Assembly: GCA_002315435.1 (NCBI GenBank)
Contig: DCFW01000009.1
Location: 1 to 46,947, forward strand
Reading direction: 5' to 3'
DNA: 46,947 nucleotides
Source of the DNA: Bacteroidales bacterium UBA1794
GTDB lineage: Bacteria > Bacteroidota > Bacteroidia > Bacteroidales > Bacteroidaceae
Of this stretch, positions 36,438-46,051 are shown in pieces. Positions within the stretch are counted from its first letter, which is position 1; each line of letters starts with the position of its first letter. The notes beneath the pieces are model-generated. The model made no database searches and had not been told where the DNA came from. It worked only from the letters and a program-made list of their open reading frames with translations. A program made the position numbers and the translations under genes.

Positions 36438-37187
36438 ATGAACTTCAACATCATACATAAAATTGAGACAACGTCTACCAACGACGAAATAAAATTACTG
36501 CTAAGTAAAGAGAACCCACGCGAGTTCACTACGGTATATGCCGACTTTCAAACTCAAGGAAGAGGACAAAGAGGCAATCAATGGAAAAGTACACATGGAC
36601 AGAATTTACTTTTCTCCACGTTGCTCAAGCCTCTATTCTTGAAAGCTAACAAGCAATTCACCTTATCGCAAATAGCAGCTCTTTGCGTAAAAAAGACGCT
36701 TGATGAGTTTACGGAAGGAATAAGCATAAAATGGCCGAATGATGTGTATTGGCATGAAAAGAAAATATGTGGTATGCTGATTGAGATCGATTTGGTGGAT
36801 GTTTACGTTGGAAGTTGTATCCTGGGAATTGGCATAAACATCAATCAAACCGATATGAATGGCTTCGGTCCTAACCCGACATCCTTAATTAAGATTATCA
36901 ACAAGGAAGTGGATTTAAAACAAGTACTTGACTTGTGTTTGCAACATCTAGATGAATATTACACTCTATTGAAATCAGGAAACGAATCAAAAATACAAAA
37001 AGACTATTGCGAATCCTTGTTTCGAAAAGAAGGGCTACATCCTTTTACCGATTCAACAGGAACATTCAATGCACACGTTCAGCAGATTGATCCGAATGGG
37101 ATGATGCATCTTCAATTAGAAAATGGTGAAACCAGGCAGTATGCATTCAAGGAAGTAAAATATGTAATTGACAATAATAAAATATAA
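36438..37187 (+). CDS. birA: Biotin-[acetyl-CoA-carboxylase] ligase
   Basis: The 249-residue ligase has ETTSTNDEIK at the start, the biotin/ATP loop GRGQRGNQWKS and SIKWPNDVYWHEKKICGMLIE, all standard. It lacks the N-terminal helix-turn-helix of bifunctional BirA, so it is a mono-functional ligase and probably not a repressor. It attaches biotin to carboxylases; propionate metabolism in this organism uses such enzymes, but none is encoded in the window. Three bases separate it from the next gene. Confidence 0.92.
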   Translation: MNFNIIHKIETTSTNDEIKLLLSKENPREFTTVYADFQTQGRGQRGNQWKSTHGQNLLFSTLLKPLFLKANKQFTLSQIAALCVKKTLDEFTEGISIKWPNDVYWHEKKICGMLIEIDLVDVYVGSCILGIGININQTDMNGFGPNPTSLIKIINKEVDLKQVLDLCLQHLDEYYTLLKSGNESKIQKDYCESLFRKEGLHPFTDSTGTFNAHVQQIDPNGMMHLQLENGETRQYAFKEVKYVIDNNKI

Positions 37188-37190
37188 AAC

Positions 37191-37670
37191 ATGGCAGAAC
37201 AAATTACGATTACAGCTCAAAGTAAAGAAGAAAGATATAAAGAACTTTATCCACAAGTAGAATCTGTTTTGTGTGGAGAAACAGATCTTATAGCCAACAT
37301 GGCAAACATGACGGCCATGCTTAAAGAAGTATTTGATTTTTTATGGGTGGGCTTTTACTTAATCAAAGGTAACGAATTGGTTTTAGGTCCGTTCCAAGGA
37401 CCGTTAGCTTGTACTCGCATCAAATACGGGCGTGGGGTATGTGGCACAGCATGGCAAGAAGAAACCACGCAGATTGTTCCCGACGTAAATTTATTTCCGG
37501 GACACATTGCATGCAGTTCTTCATCAAAATCTGAAATAGTCCTCCCATTTCATTTGAATAACATTCTGGCAGGAGTACTGGATATTGACAGCGACCAACT
37601 CAACACATTTGATCATACAGATAAGAAATGGCTGGAATCAATGGTAAAATTTCTAGATAAAAAGCTGTAA
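37191..37670 (+). CDS. msrC: Free methionine-(R)-sulfoxide reductase (GAF domain)
   Basis: The 159-residue single GAF-domain protein has the three redox cysteines of fRMsr: Cys74 in LACTRIKYG, Cys84 in GVCGTAW and Cys108 in GHIACSSSSKSEIV. Their spacing (10 and 24) equals that of the characterised enzymes. It reduces free methionine-R-sulfoxide with thioredoxin, whose gene is elsewhere in the window. It is last in the YraN-birA unit; the 141-bp region after it holds the next promoter and no strong hairpin. Confidence 0.92.
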   Translation: MAEQITITAQSKEERYKELYPQVESVLCGETDLIANMANMTAMLKEVFDFLWVGFYLIKGNELVLGPFQGPLACTRIKYGRGVCGTAWQEETTQIVPDVNLFPGHIACSSSSKSEIVLPFHLNNILAGVLDIDSDQLNTFDHTDKKWLESMVKFLDKKL

Positions 37671-37760
37671 CCAATCTTATAAGAACTATAAGAGGCAGAG
37701 ATTTGCTATCCATCAAACCTCAACATTTAACCTTAATTGCCTCATCCTCACAGGATACAA

Positions 37761-37792
37761 TTTCTTTAAACGCAATATATTTTGTATTTTTG
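37761..37792 (+). promoter_or_regulatory. Promoter of the MATE transporter gene
   Basis: TTTC (37761-37764), 20 bases and TATTTTTG (37785-37792) fit the Bacteroides pattern with one -33 change. It lies 19 bases before the start codon. Confidence 0.55.
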
Positions 37793-37811
37793 CAAAATCA
37801 AAAATTAATTT

Positions 37812-39176
37812 ATGTCACAACAAGGACTACCAACAGAATTAGGAACAGAAAAAGTAAGTAAACTCTTAATGAAATATGCTGTACCTGCAATCATTGCGAT
37901 GACAGCATCTTCACTCTACAACATCATCGACAGTATTTTCATCGGACATGGCGTTGGGCCATTAGCAATATCAGGATTGGCTTTAACCTTCCCTTTAATG
38001 AATTTGGCTGCAGCCTTCGGATCATTGATTGGTGCAGGTGCGGCCACACTTACATCCGTACGACTAGGACAAAAGGATTACGCTAGTGCCAATATTATTT
38101 TAGGAAACGTCGTCACCATGAATACGATTCTAGGTATCTCGTTCACTATTATAGGACTTATCTTTTTGGATCCTATTCTTCTCTTTTTCGGTGCATCGTC
38201 CCACACTCTTCCCTATGCTCACGACTTCATGACGATTATCTTATTAGGTAACGTTGTCACCCATATGTTTTTAGGATTGAATGCATTGCTTCGGTCGTCC
38301 GGCTATCCTCAAAGATCCATGTATGCTACAATTGGTACGGTATTGATCAACATCTGCCTCAATCCACTATTCATTTTCGTTCTGCATTTCGGAATTAAAG
38401 GAAGTGCACTTGCTACGGTCATCTCTCAATTTATCATGTTGTGCTGGCAAATACGCATTTTCAGTAATAAGAAGAATTTCATTCACTTTCAAAAAGGAAC
38501 ATTCAAATTACGCAAGAAGCTTGTCATTGATACATTATCTATCGGGATGTCCCCTTTCCTAATGAACTTAGCATCTTGCCTTATCGTCATTCTTGTCAAC
38601 CAAGGATTAAAAAAATTCGGAGGTGATTTGGCTATTGGAGCTTTCGGCATTGTGAACCGTATCATCTTTATTTTCGTAATGATTGTATTCGGCTTTAACC
38701 AAGGCATGCAACCTATCGCCGGATATAATTTCGGAGCGAAACTTTATCCGCGTGTGACCAATGTTTTAAAGATAACCATCATTTGTGCCACAGTCGTCAC
38801 CACTTGCGGATTCTTACTCGGAGAATTCATACCACATCTCGTTGCTTCGATATTCACTACTGATGATGAGTTGATCAGCCAGGCGGTGAATGGAATGAGA
38901 ATTGTTATGATAACATTCCCTATAATAGGCTTTCAGATGGTGACAGCCAATTTCTTTCAAAGCATAGGCATGGCCAAAAAGTCTATATTCCTTTCACTCA
39001 CAAGGCAAATGATCTTCTTGATTCCGGGATTATTAATCTGGCCGCATTTCTTCGGGTTAGATGGAATATGGATAAGTATGCCTGTTGGAGACGTGGCTGC
39101 AACTATCACTTCTGGAATCATGCTGTTTATACAATTCCGTAAGTTCAGAAAAGGAAACATCGTATCCGATATATAA
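37812..39176 (+). CDS. MATE family efflux transporter
   Basis: The 454-residue inner-membrane protein has about 12 membrane helices in two similar halves, as in the MATE (NorM/DinF-like) family. MKYAVPAIIAMTASSLYNIIDSIFIG opens the first half and LSIGMSPFLMNLASCLIVILVNQ the second; the FGFNQGMQPIAGYNFGA loop is diagnostic. It exports cationic drugs or metabolites against Na+ or H+; the substrate is unknown. The downstream cytidylate-kinase-like gene begins 16 bases later. Confidence 0.92.
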   Translation: MSQQGLPTELGTEKVSKLLMKYAVPAIIAMTASSLYNIIDSIFIGHGVGPLAISGLALTFPLMNLAAAFGSLIGAGAATLTSVRLGQKDYASANIILGNVVTMNTILGISFTIIGLIFLDPILLFFGASSHTLPYAHDFMTIILLGNVVTHMFLGLNALLRSSGYPQRSMYATIGTVLINICLNPLFIFVLHFGIKGSALATVISQFIMLCWQIRIFSNKKNFIHFQKGTFKLRKKLVIDTLSIGMSPFLMNLASCLIVILVNQGLKKFGGDLAIGAFGIVNRIIFIFVMIVFGFNQGMQPIAGYNFGAKLYPRVTNVLKITIICATVVTTCGFLLGEFIPHLVASIFTTDDELISQAVNGMRIVMITFPIIGFQMVTANFFQSIGMAKKSIFLSLTRQMIFLIPGLLIWPHFFGLDGIWISMPVGDVAATITSGIMLFIQFRKFRKGNIVSDI

Positions 39177-39192
39177 GAACAATTCAAACAAT

Positions 39193-39825
39193 ATGATAAA
39201 TATGAAGAATTATGTAATAAATATTGGCCGTGAACTTGGTAGTGGAGGACGGGCCATTGGCAAAATATTAGCAGAGAAACGCAGTTTAAAATACTATGAT
39301 AAGGAACTGATAAATATTGCCGCTCAGAAAAGTGGATTGAGTAAAGAGTTTTTCGAAAAGGCTGATGAAAATGCAGACCATAACGTAGGTGGAGGCATCT
39401 TCGGATTACGTTTTCCATTTTATCCTACCGATATTATGAATAACAATGTCCTCAATAATGAGAACCTGTTTAAAATACAAAGCGACGTCGTTAAAGAACT
39501 GGTAGAAAACGACTCTTGCCTTTTCGTTGGCAGATGCACAGACTACATACTAAGAGACAATCCCAACTGTGTCAATGTTTTTATTACAGCCGATAAGAAG
39601 GACCGCATTACGCAAATAATGAAAAACTATGAGATCTCTGCTGAAAAAGCAGAAGAACTAATGATAAGGACTGATAAGAAACGAGCTGCATTCTATAACT
39701 ATTATAGCCTTAAGACTTGGGGAGCAGCCAAAAGTTACCATTTGTGTATCAACTCGTCAACACTAGGTATTGAAAAAACAGTAGAGTTCATCGATCACTA
39801 TATCGACCTAAAATTAAAGAAATAA
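39193..39825 (+). CDS. Cytidylate kinase-like family protein
   Basis: The 210-residue protein resembles the cytidylate-kinase-like (Cmk2) P-loop family: NIGRELGSGGRAIGKILAEKRSLKYYDKELI at the N-terminus and FVGRCTDYILRDNPNCVNVFI in the middle. The phosphate loop reads GRELGSGGRAIGK, longer than a standard Walker A, as in this family. True Cmk is a different protein, so nucleotide substrate and role are uncertain. An in-frame ATG at 39202 (MKNYVINIG) is an equally good start. It lies just after the MATE gene and ends before a hairpin. Confidence 0.82.
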   Translation: MINMKNYVINIGRELGSGGRAIGKILAEKRSLKYYDKELINIAAQKSGLSKEFFEKADENADHNVGGGIFGLRFPFYPTDIMNNNVLNNENLFKIQSDVVKELVENDSCLFVGRCTDYILRDNPNCVNVFITADKKDRITQIMKNYEISAEKAEELMIRTDKKRAAFYNYYSLKTWGAAKSYHLCINSSTLGIEKTVEFIDHYIDLKLKK

Positions 39826-39831
39826 TTGAAA

Positions 39832-39857
39832 AGGGCATATCTAAAAAGACATGCCCT
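39832..39857. terminator. Small bidirectional hairpin
   Basis: AGGGCAT (39832-39838) pairs with ATGCCCT (39851-39857), with AT-rich flanks. It lies between convergent genes ending at 39825 and 39883 and may end both transcripts. The stem is only seven pairs. Confidence 0.5.
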
Positions 39858-39882
39858 CTATTATTCTTATGTATTATCAAAT

Positions 39883-41550
39883 CTATATTCCCGCTATCAA
39901 CAAGACCAATTGTCCTACCAATATACGTAGAAACATTGTTAATGGGTAAACGGTTGAATAACCTACAGCGGGAGCATCACTGGCACTGACCTGATTAGCG
40001 TACGCCAAAGCAGGAGGATCAGTCATTGATCCCGATAACAAACCAATAAGTATAAAATAGTTTGTCTTATAGAATACTCTTCCGCAGATTCCCACAATCA
40101 TTAATGGAATTACAGTAATAAGTAAACCGATCAGAACATAAAGTAAACCATCTCCATGAATAACAGTATCAAAGAAATTGGCACCGGCTTCTATACCAAT
40201 ACTCGCAAGGAATAACGTTATACCCACTTCGCGCAACATTAAATTGGCACTCTGTGTTGTATAAGTCACCAATTTGATTTTGTATCCGAATCTACCGATC
40301 AAAATAGCAACCACAAGCGGTCCACCCGCCAATCCTAATTTGACAGGCGTTGGCATTCCAGGAAAACTAATGGGAAGACAACCTAACAATATTCCAAAAA
40401 AGATACCGACAAACACCGTAATAATGTTCGGTTCATTCAATCTTTTCAAAGAATTGCCGAGTACTGTGGCAACACGCTCCACCGCATCCAATGATCCGAC
40501 GACCATCACACGATCACCAACCTGTAACGTTAAATTAGGGTTAGCAAACAAATCCATACCGGATCTGTTGACACGTGTCACGTTCACATTATACATTGCA
40601 CGAAAGTTCATAGCTCCCAAACGCTTACCGTTTATCTCCGTTTTTGTAACCAATATACGACGCGAAACCATCGGAGCATCCTGGTTATCCCATTCAACCT
40701 CCGTTTTGCGACCGATAAAAGCAACAATCGCTTCGGCATCCTGCTCGGAACAAGTTACTAACATTTCATCACCTTGATTGAGGATCGTGTCACTATTAGG
40801 GATACTTACTTCTCCCTCTTTGCGAATACGTGAACAGACTAAAGAACGCCCCAGAAAATTACTTACGGTCGTAAGCGTCTTCCCAAAAATGGCCTCATTA
40901 TGTACTTCAAGCTGCAACATCATCGGCTTTTGATGAGTACCTTCCGTCTCTTCATTCCATTTTTTCTCTTCCTCATTAAAATCAATATGAAAGATATAAC
41001 GAATGGCGATCGTGGTCGCAATAATACCCACGACACCTAGAGGATAAGCACAAGCATATCCCAATGCAACCTGCGGCCCATGATAATTAAGCTGTGTTAA
41101 TGCCTCTTGTGAAGCACCAAGTCCGGGAGTATTCGTTACAGCACCATACATGATACCCATGATCATCGGTAACTGAATCCTTCCATTCCATATAAAATAA
41201 CACGCTATGGCAACCGCCAAATTGAGGAGCACAATGCATACAGCTAGAAAGTTAAGCGACATTCCACCCTTCTTGAAAGAAGAAAAGAATGACGGTCCCA
41301 CTTGCAAACCAATGCAAAAAACAAAAATTATCAATCCGAAATCACGAATAAAATGAAGGATTTCAGAATTGGCAGTAAAGCCGAAATGTCCCATAATAAT
41401 GCCTACGAACAAAACGAACGTCACTCCCAACGATATGCCGGCAATTTTCACTTTTCCCAACATGACTCCCAACGTTATGACAAACGCATATAAGAAGACA
41501 ATATGGGCCACAGAATCCGGCTTCCATAGTAAATCAAGTATCCAATCCAT
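39883..41550 (-). CDS. AspT/YidE-type transporter with RCK_C domains
   Basis: The 555-residue membrane protein has two sets of hydrophobic helices (about 10-190 and 380-550), each with the AspT/YidE/YbjL duplication motif (GLIIFVFCIGLQVGPSFF and ITLFLASIGIEAGANFF). Between them lie two TrkA-C-type ligand-binding domains (about 200-370), for example SNFLGRSLVCSRI and NPNLTLQVGDRVMVVGS. The family includes aspartate:alanine exchangers and uncharacterised YidE proteins; the substrate here is unknown. The start at 41550 (MDWILDLLWKPDS) was preferred over the longer frame from 41634. A -7 box TATTTTTG lies upstream. Confidence 0.9.
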   Translation of the reverse strand: MDWILDLLWKPDSVAHIVFLYAFVITLGVMLGKVKIAGISLGVTFVLFVGIIMGHFGFTANSEILHFIRDFGLIIFVFCIGLQVGPSFFSSFKKGGMSLNFLAVCIVLLNLAVAIACYFIWNGRIQLPMIMGIMYGAVTNTPGLGASQEALTQLNYHGPQVALGYACAYPLGVVGIIATTIAIRYIFHIDFNEEEKKWNEETEGTHQKPMMLQLEVHNEAIFGKTLTTVSNFLGRSLVCSRIRKEGEVSIPNSDTILNQGDEMLVTCSEQDAEAIVAFIGRKTEVEWDNQDAPMVSRRILVTKTEINGKRLGAMNFRAMYNVNVTRVNRSGMDLFANPNLTLQVGDRVMVVGSLDAVERVATVLGNSLKRLNEPNIITVFVGIFFGILLGCLPISFPGMPTPVKLGLAGGPLVVAILIGRFGYKIKLVTYTTQSANLMLREVGITLFLASIGIEAGANFFDTVIHGDGLLYVLIGLLITVIPLMIVGICGRVFYKTNYFILIGLLSGSMTDPPALAYANQVSASDAPAVGYSTVYPLTMFLRILVGQLVLLIAGI

Positions 41551-41577
41551 AAGGGTCCTAATTATTTTAAGGTTTGG

Positions 41578-41585
41578 CAAAAATA
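41578..41585 (-). promoter_or_regulatory. -7 box of the AspT-type transporter gene
   Basis: The minus strand reads TATTTTTG, matching TAnnTTTG, 28 bases upstream of the preferred start. This supports the shorter start, since the longer frame would include the promoter. Confidence 0.45.
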
Positions 41586-41660
41586 AAAAATATTTCTCTT
41601 TTATTGTAACATGTCGACAAAATATTTTGCACAAAACTTTCTTTTCTTAATATGATCTTA

Positions 41661-41668
41661 TATATTTG
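41661..41668 (+). promoter_or_regulatory. -7 box of the mutA-mutB operon
   Basis: TATATTTG matches the -7 consensus, 45 bases upstream of the mutA start. The leader is too short for a cobalamin riboswitch, and none is seen. Confidence 0.5.
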
Positions 41669-41713
41669 CTAAAAATACTCGTTACAAAACTTCTAATATA
41701 TAAACACCAAATT

Positions 41714-43558
41714 ATGGCAGGAAGAGATAATTTATTTCTAGAATTTCCTCCGGTTAGCACTCAGGAATGGCTTGATAAGATAACTATCGACTTAAAGGGC
41801 GCAGATTTTGAGAAGAAACTGGTATGGAAAACCAATGAAGGCTTTAAAGTGAAACCTTTCTACCGCTCCGAGGATCTTAAAGATCTACCTGTAGCAAATG
41901 CTTTACCCGACAGATTTCCATATTTAAGAGGAAATAGCAAGGATTCGAATAGTTGGTTTGTACGCCAGACTATCCACGTAACAGATGCCACACATGCCAA
42001 TGCCAAAGCCATTGAAATACTATCAAAAGGAGTGGACTCCATTGAGTTTGAATTAGAAGATGTGAAAGTATCCGATGCTTTTATCAAGAACTTGCTACAA
42101 GGCATCTATCCGACAGCTATTGAACTTAATTATAGTGTCGCTCCGGGATCAGAAACAAGTTTCTTAAAGGTCTTGACACACTATTATCAAGAATCCGGAA
42201 TTAACAAAGAAGAAATCAGAGGTTCACTCAATTATGACCCGATAAAACATATTTTACAAGAAGGAGGCGATCCTACTACATTTACAGACGTAGCAACAGA
42301 GCTCATTCATCTTTCAAAAGATTTTCCTCTGTTTCGAGTTATCTGCATAAATTCAGATTTACTGAACAATGCAGGAGCATATATTTATCAAGAATTGGGA
42401 TATGCTTTGGCATGGGGAGCACACTATTTGAAACAATTAACCGAAGCCGGACTTCAAGCTGAAGAAGTTGTGCCAAAGTTTGCTTTTCGTTTTGGCGTAA
42501 GTTCCAATTATTTTATGGAAATAGCTAAATTCCGTGCAGCACGTTTACTTTGGAGTGATATTGTAAATGCTTACGGTGTGAATAGTGAAGGATGTGCTAA
42601 AATGCATATACATGCCACAACCACCCAATATAATCAAACGTTGTTTGACTCCTATGTGAACCTGCTAAGATCGCAGACAGAAGCAATGAGTGCCACTTTA
42701 GGAGGCATAGACTCTATGACCGTAACGCCTTTTGACGCAACTTACGAAAGCTCCAATGAACTTTCCGAACGTTTGGCACGTAACCAACAATTATTACTAA
42801 AAGAAGAAGCACATTTTGATAAAGTAGTAGATCCGGCAGGAGGATCGTATTATATTGAAAACCTAACAGCTTCACTTGCACAAGAAGCATGGAAACTCTT
42901 CCTTGATGTGGAAGATAAAAAAGGCTTTTACGAAAATGTAGTTAACGGCACCATTCAACAAGCCGTAAACGAAGTAAGTAACAAACGCCATCTAGCACTT
43001 GCTCAAAGGAAAGAAACCTTGTTGGGAACAAACCAATTTCCTGATTTCAAAGAAAAGTCGGGTGGCAGAAAGTCAACCGCTCCGCATTGTATCAACAGAG
43101 GCCACATCCCCGTTTTGAATATACAACGAGAAGCAAGCGATTTTGAAAGGACACGTTGCAATACCGAACTTTCCGATCATACACCCAAAGTCTTTATGCT
43201 GACTATCGGGAGCCTTTCCATGCGTTTGGCTCGTGCGCAATTCTCTTGTAATTTTCTAGCTTGCGCAGGATATGAAGTTATTGATAACTTAGGATTCAGC
43301 ACTGTAGAAGAAGGAGCAAAAGCGGCAATCGAATCAAAGGCGGATATTGTTGTATTATGCTCCAGTGATGAAGAATATGCGACATATGCTATTCCTGCAT
43401 TCAACGCATTAAAGGAGAAAGCCATTTTTATTGTCGCCGGCAATCCTCCATGCATAGATGAATTAAAAGCTGCCGGAATAAACTATTTTATTCATACGCG
43501 CAGTAATATTTTGGATACATTGAATGAATTAAATGAAAAGTTAGGTATAACTAAATAA
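41714..43558 (+). CDS. mutA: Methylmalonyl-CoA mutase small subunit
   Basis: The 614-residue subunit has the mutase TIM-barrel with FRFGVSSNYFMEIAKFRAARLLW and MSATLGGIDSMTVTPFD, and a C-terminal domain that lacks the cobalamin-binding DxHxxG found in the large subunit. It pairs with MutB to interconvert succinyl-CoA and methylmalonyl-CoA on the route to propionate in Bacteroides. The start at 41714 (MAGRDNLFLEFPPVS) matches the family; an open frame reaches back to 41666 across the promoter. MutB begins six bases after its stop. Confidence 0.95.
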   Translation: MAGRDNLFLEFPPVSTQEWLDKITIDLKGADFEKKLVWKTNEGFKVKPFYRSEDLKDLPVANALPDRFPYLRGNSKDSNSWFVRQTIHVTDATHANAKAIEILSKGVDSIEFELEDVKVSDAFIKNLLQGIYPTAIELNYSVAPGSETSFLKVLTHYYQESGINKEEIRGSLNYDPIKHILQEGGDPTTFTDVATELIHLSKDFPLFRVICINSDLLNNAGAYIYQELGYALAWGAHYLKQLTEAGLQAEEVVPKFAFRFGVSSNYFMEIAKFRAARLLWSDIVNAYGVNSEGCAKMHIHATTTQYNQTLFDSYVNLLRSQTEAMSATLGGIDSMTVTPFDATYESSNELSERLARNQQLLLKEEAHFDKVVDPAGGSYYIENLTASLAQEAWKLFLDVEDKKGFYENVVNGTIQQAVNEVSNKRHLALAQRKETLLGTNQFPDFKEKSGGRKSTAPHCINRGHIPVLNIQREASDFERTRCNTELSDHTPKVFMLTIGSLSMRLARAQFSCNFLACAGYEVIDNLGFSTVEEGAKAAIESKADIVVLCSSDEEYATYAIPAFNALKEKAIFIVAGNPPCIDELKAAGINYFIHTRSNILDTLNELNEKLGITK

Positions 43559-43564
43559 ATCCTT

Positions 43565-45709
43565 ATGAAACCAGATTTCAAATCAATAAATATATTTGCC
43601 CAATCCGCGCTGAAAAATGGCAAGGTAGGACAAAAAGACAATGACACAAAATCTAATTGGGAAACACCGGAACACATTCAAGTTAAACCTGTTTATACCA
43701 AAGAAGATCTTGAAGGAATGGAGCACCTCCATTACGCAGCAGGTATTCCTCCCTATTTGAGTGGCCCTTACTCCATGATGTATGCTTTCAGACCTTGGAC
43801 GATCCGCCAATATGCCGGATTTTCCACAGCCGAAGAATCCAATGCATTTTATCGCCGGAATTTAGCATCCGGGCAGAAAGGGCTTTCCGTAGCATTTGAC
43901 CTTGCTACACACCGCGGGTATGATCCTGATCACCCAAGAGTATTCGGTGATGTCGGTAAAGCCGGAGTGTCAATCTGTTCGCTTGATAACATGAAAACTC
44001 TCTTTGACGGCATTCCTCTTAATAAAATGTCCGTATCAATGACTATGAACGGAGCTGTATTGCCAATCATGGCTTTCTATATCAACGCAGGCCTGGCGGA
44101 AGGAGCTAAACTTGAAGAAATGGCAGGTACGATACAAAATGATATATTAAAAGAATTCATGGTGCGTAATACTTATATCTATCCGCCTGAATTCTCCATG
44201 CGTATAATCAGCGACATTTTCACCTACACGTCAAAATACATGCCGAAGTTCAACAGTATTTCCATCTCAGGATATCACATGCAAGAAGCCGGTGCTACTG
44301 CAGATATTGAATTAGCCTACACATTGGCTGATGGATTGGAATACTTGAGGGCAGGCATTAACGCCGGCATTGATATCGATGCGTTTGCGCCACGTTTATC
44401 TTTCTTTTGGGGAATAGGCACAAATCATTTTATGGAAATAGCCAAGATGCGTGCAGCTCGAATGTTGTGGGCAAAAATAATTAAACAATTCAATCCCAAG
44501 AATCCTAAATCATTGGCACTGCGTACGCACTGTCAAACATCAGGATGGAGCCTTACAGAGCAAGACCCCTATAATAACGTAGGACGTACCTGCATTGAAG
44601 CTATGGCAGCAACATTGGGAGGCACACAATCATTGCACACCAACGCACTTGACGAAGCAATCGCATTGCCTACAGATTTTTCCGCTCGTATCGCTCGCAA
44701 TACACAGATTTATATCCAACAGGAAACGAACATATGTAAAGGCATTGATCCCTGGGCAGGTTCATACTACGTAGAATCTCTTACCAATGAAATTGCTCAC
44801 AACGCATGGAATCATATTCAAGAAATAGAAAAGTTGGGAGGAATGGCTAAAGCCATTGAAACCGGTATCCCTAAAATGCGTATTGAAGAGGCAGCAGCGC
44901 GCACACAAGCAAGAATTGACTCAGGTCAACAAACCATTGTGGGTGTCAATAAATACAAATTAGACAAAGAAGCACCTATAGACATTCTGGAGATTGACAA
45001 TTCGGCAGTGCGTATAGAACAAATCACACGACTGAATGACCTGAAAGCTCATCGTGATCAAAAGAAAGTAGACGAAGCTCTTTCCGCCCTTACTCATTGC
45101 GTAGAAACCAAAGAAGGGAACTTACTGGACTTATCGGTAAAAGCGTCAGCTTTGGGTGCCACATTAGGAGAAATCAGTTATGCCTGCGAAAAAGTAGTAG
45201 GGAGATATAAAGCAATCATAAGAACAATATCAGGAGTGTATTCATCTGAAAGTAAAAACGATGCAGATTTCCATCATGCACAAGAACTGTGTGAAGAATT
45301 TGCACAAAAAGAAGGAAGGCAACCAAGAATCATGATTGCCAAAATGGGACAAGACGGTCACGACCGAGGTGCGAAAATTGTAGCAACAGGCTATGCAGAC
45401 GTCGGTTTTGATGTGGATATGGGTCCTTTGTTCCAAACTCCGGCTGAAGCAGCCAGAGAAGCCGTAGAAAATGATGTAAATGTAGTAGGAGTATCTTCAT
45501 TAGCGGCAGGTCATAAGACACTAATTCCACAAATTTTAGAGGAATTAAAGAAATTAGGAAGAGAAGACATTGTAATCATTGCCGGTGGCGTAATTCCTCC
45601 TCAAGATTACGAATACCTTTATAAATGTGGGGTTGCAGCAATCTTCGGTCCTGGTAGTCCGGTTGCAAAATCGGCGTGTCAAATACTCGAAATACTCCTA
45701 GAAGAGTAA
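43565..45709 (+). CDS. mutB: Methylmalonyl-CoA mutase large subunit
   Basis: The 714-residue catalytic subunit has RPWTIRQYAGFSTAEESN and SISGYHMQEAGATADIELAY in the substrate-binding barrel. The C-terminal cobalamin domain has MGQDGHDRGAKIVATGYADV with the cobalt-ligating His599, followed by GVSSLAAGHKTL and IIAGGVIPPQDY. It uses adenosylcobalamin to rearrange succinyl-CoA to (R)-methylmalonyl-CoA. Length is standard. The epimerase and the MeaB-type chaperone are not in the window. An inverted repeat follows at 45746-45792. Confidence 0.97.
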   Translation: MKPDFKSINIFAQSALKNGKVGQKDNDTKSNWETPEHIQVKPVYTKEDLEGMEHLHYAAGIPPYLSGPYSMMYAFRPWTIRQYAGFSTAEESNAFYRRNLASGQKGLSVAFDLATHRGYDPDHPRVFGDVGKAGVSICSLDNMKTLFDGIPLNKMSVSMTMNGAVLPIMAFYINAGLAEGAKLEEMAGTIQNDILKEFMVRNTYIYPPEFSMRIISDIFTYTSKYMPKFNSISISGYHMQEAGATADIELAYTLADGLEYLRAGINAGIDIDAFAPRLSFFWGIGTNHFMEIAKMRAARMLWAKIIKQFNPKNPKSLALRTHCQTSGWSLTEQDPYNNVGRTCIEAMAATLGGTQSLHTNALDEAIALPTDFSARIARNTQIYIQQETNICKGIDPWAGSYYVESLTNEIAHNAWNHIQEIEKLGGMAKAIETGIPKMRIEEAAARTQARIDSGQQTIVGVNKYKLDKEAPIDILEIDNSAVRIEQITRLNDLKAHRDQKKVDEALSALTHCVETKEGNLLDLSVKASALGATLGEISYACEKVVGRYKAIIRTISGVYSSESKNDADFHHAQELCEEFAQKEGRQPRIMIAKMGQDGHDRGAKIVATGYADVGFDVDMGPLFQTPAEAAREAVENDVNVVGVSSLAAGHKTLIPQILEELKKLGREDIVIIAGGVIPPQDYEYLYKCGVAAIFGPGSPVAKSACQILEILLEE

Positions 45710-45745
45710 TGTTACAGCCAAAAGAGTTAAAAAGAATAAATAAAT

Positions 45746-45792
45746 CATGACAAAGAGTACAACGTATCAAGATTGGACGTAACTTTGTCATG
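45746..45792 (+). terminator. Inverted repeat after mutB
   Basis: CATGACAAAG (45746-45755) and CTTTGTCATG (45783-45792) are perfect complements around a 27-base loop that holds a smaller ACGT/ACGT stem. TGTTTTAAT follows. It may end the mutAB transcript or fold in the leader of the lipoprotein gene that starts 43 bases on. Confidence 0.5.
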
Positions 45793-45835
45793 TTTTAATA
45801 AAAAGCATTTGTAATACAATTTAAAAACAAAGAAA

Positions 45836-46051
45836 ATGAAAAAGTTAGTATTTATGTTCGTTGCTTTCGCAGCAATTTCTTTAGCTTCTTGTAGTAATAA
45901 ATCAGCTGACAAATCTGCAGCTAAAGACTCTGATTCTATCGCAGCAGCTCAATCTGTTGATACAACTAAGAAAGATTCTGCAGCTACTGATTCTGCCGCA
46001 GCTAAAGCTCCTGCTGATTCTGCAGCTCAACAAGCTCAACCAGCTAAATAA
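45836..46051 (+). CDS. Small Ala/Ser-rich lipoprotein
   Basis: The 71-residue protein has a lipoprotein signal with lipobox SLASC (Cys19). The mature part is low-complexity, rich in Ala, Ser, Asp and Lys with repeated DSAA-like units (KDSAATDSAAAK, ADSAAQQ). Small lipoproteins of this kind are common in Bacteroides; no function is known. It has its own terminator and is likely a separate transcript. Confidence 0.75.
   Translation: MKKLVFMFVAFAAISLASCSNKSADKSAAKDSDSIAAAQSVDTTKKDSAATDSAAAKAPADSAAQQAQPAK

Noticed and set aside
37671..37700. CTTATAAG-type dyad after msrC as a terminator
   Set aside because: The pairing is short and AT-only with no T-run, so it was not listed.
40274..40777. 167-codon open frame on the plus strand inside the AspT-type transporter
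   Set aside because: It is a mirror of a conserved membrane protein and RCK_C region; no promoter or family match.
41590..41713. Possible cobalamin riboswitch upstream of mutA
   Set aside because: The leader from the -7 box to the start is about 45 bases, too short, and no B12-box-like sequence is seen.
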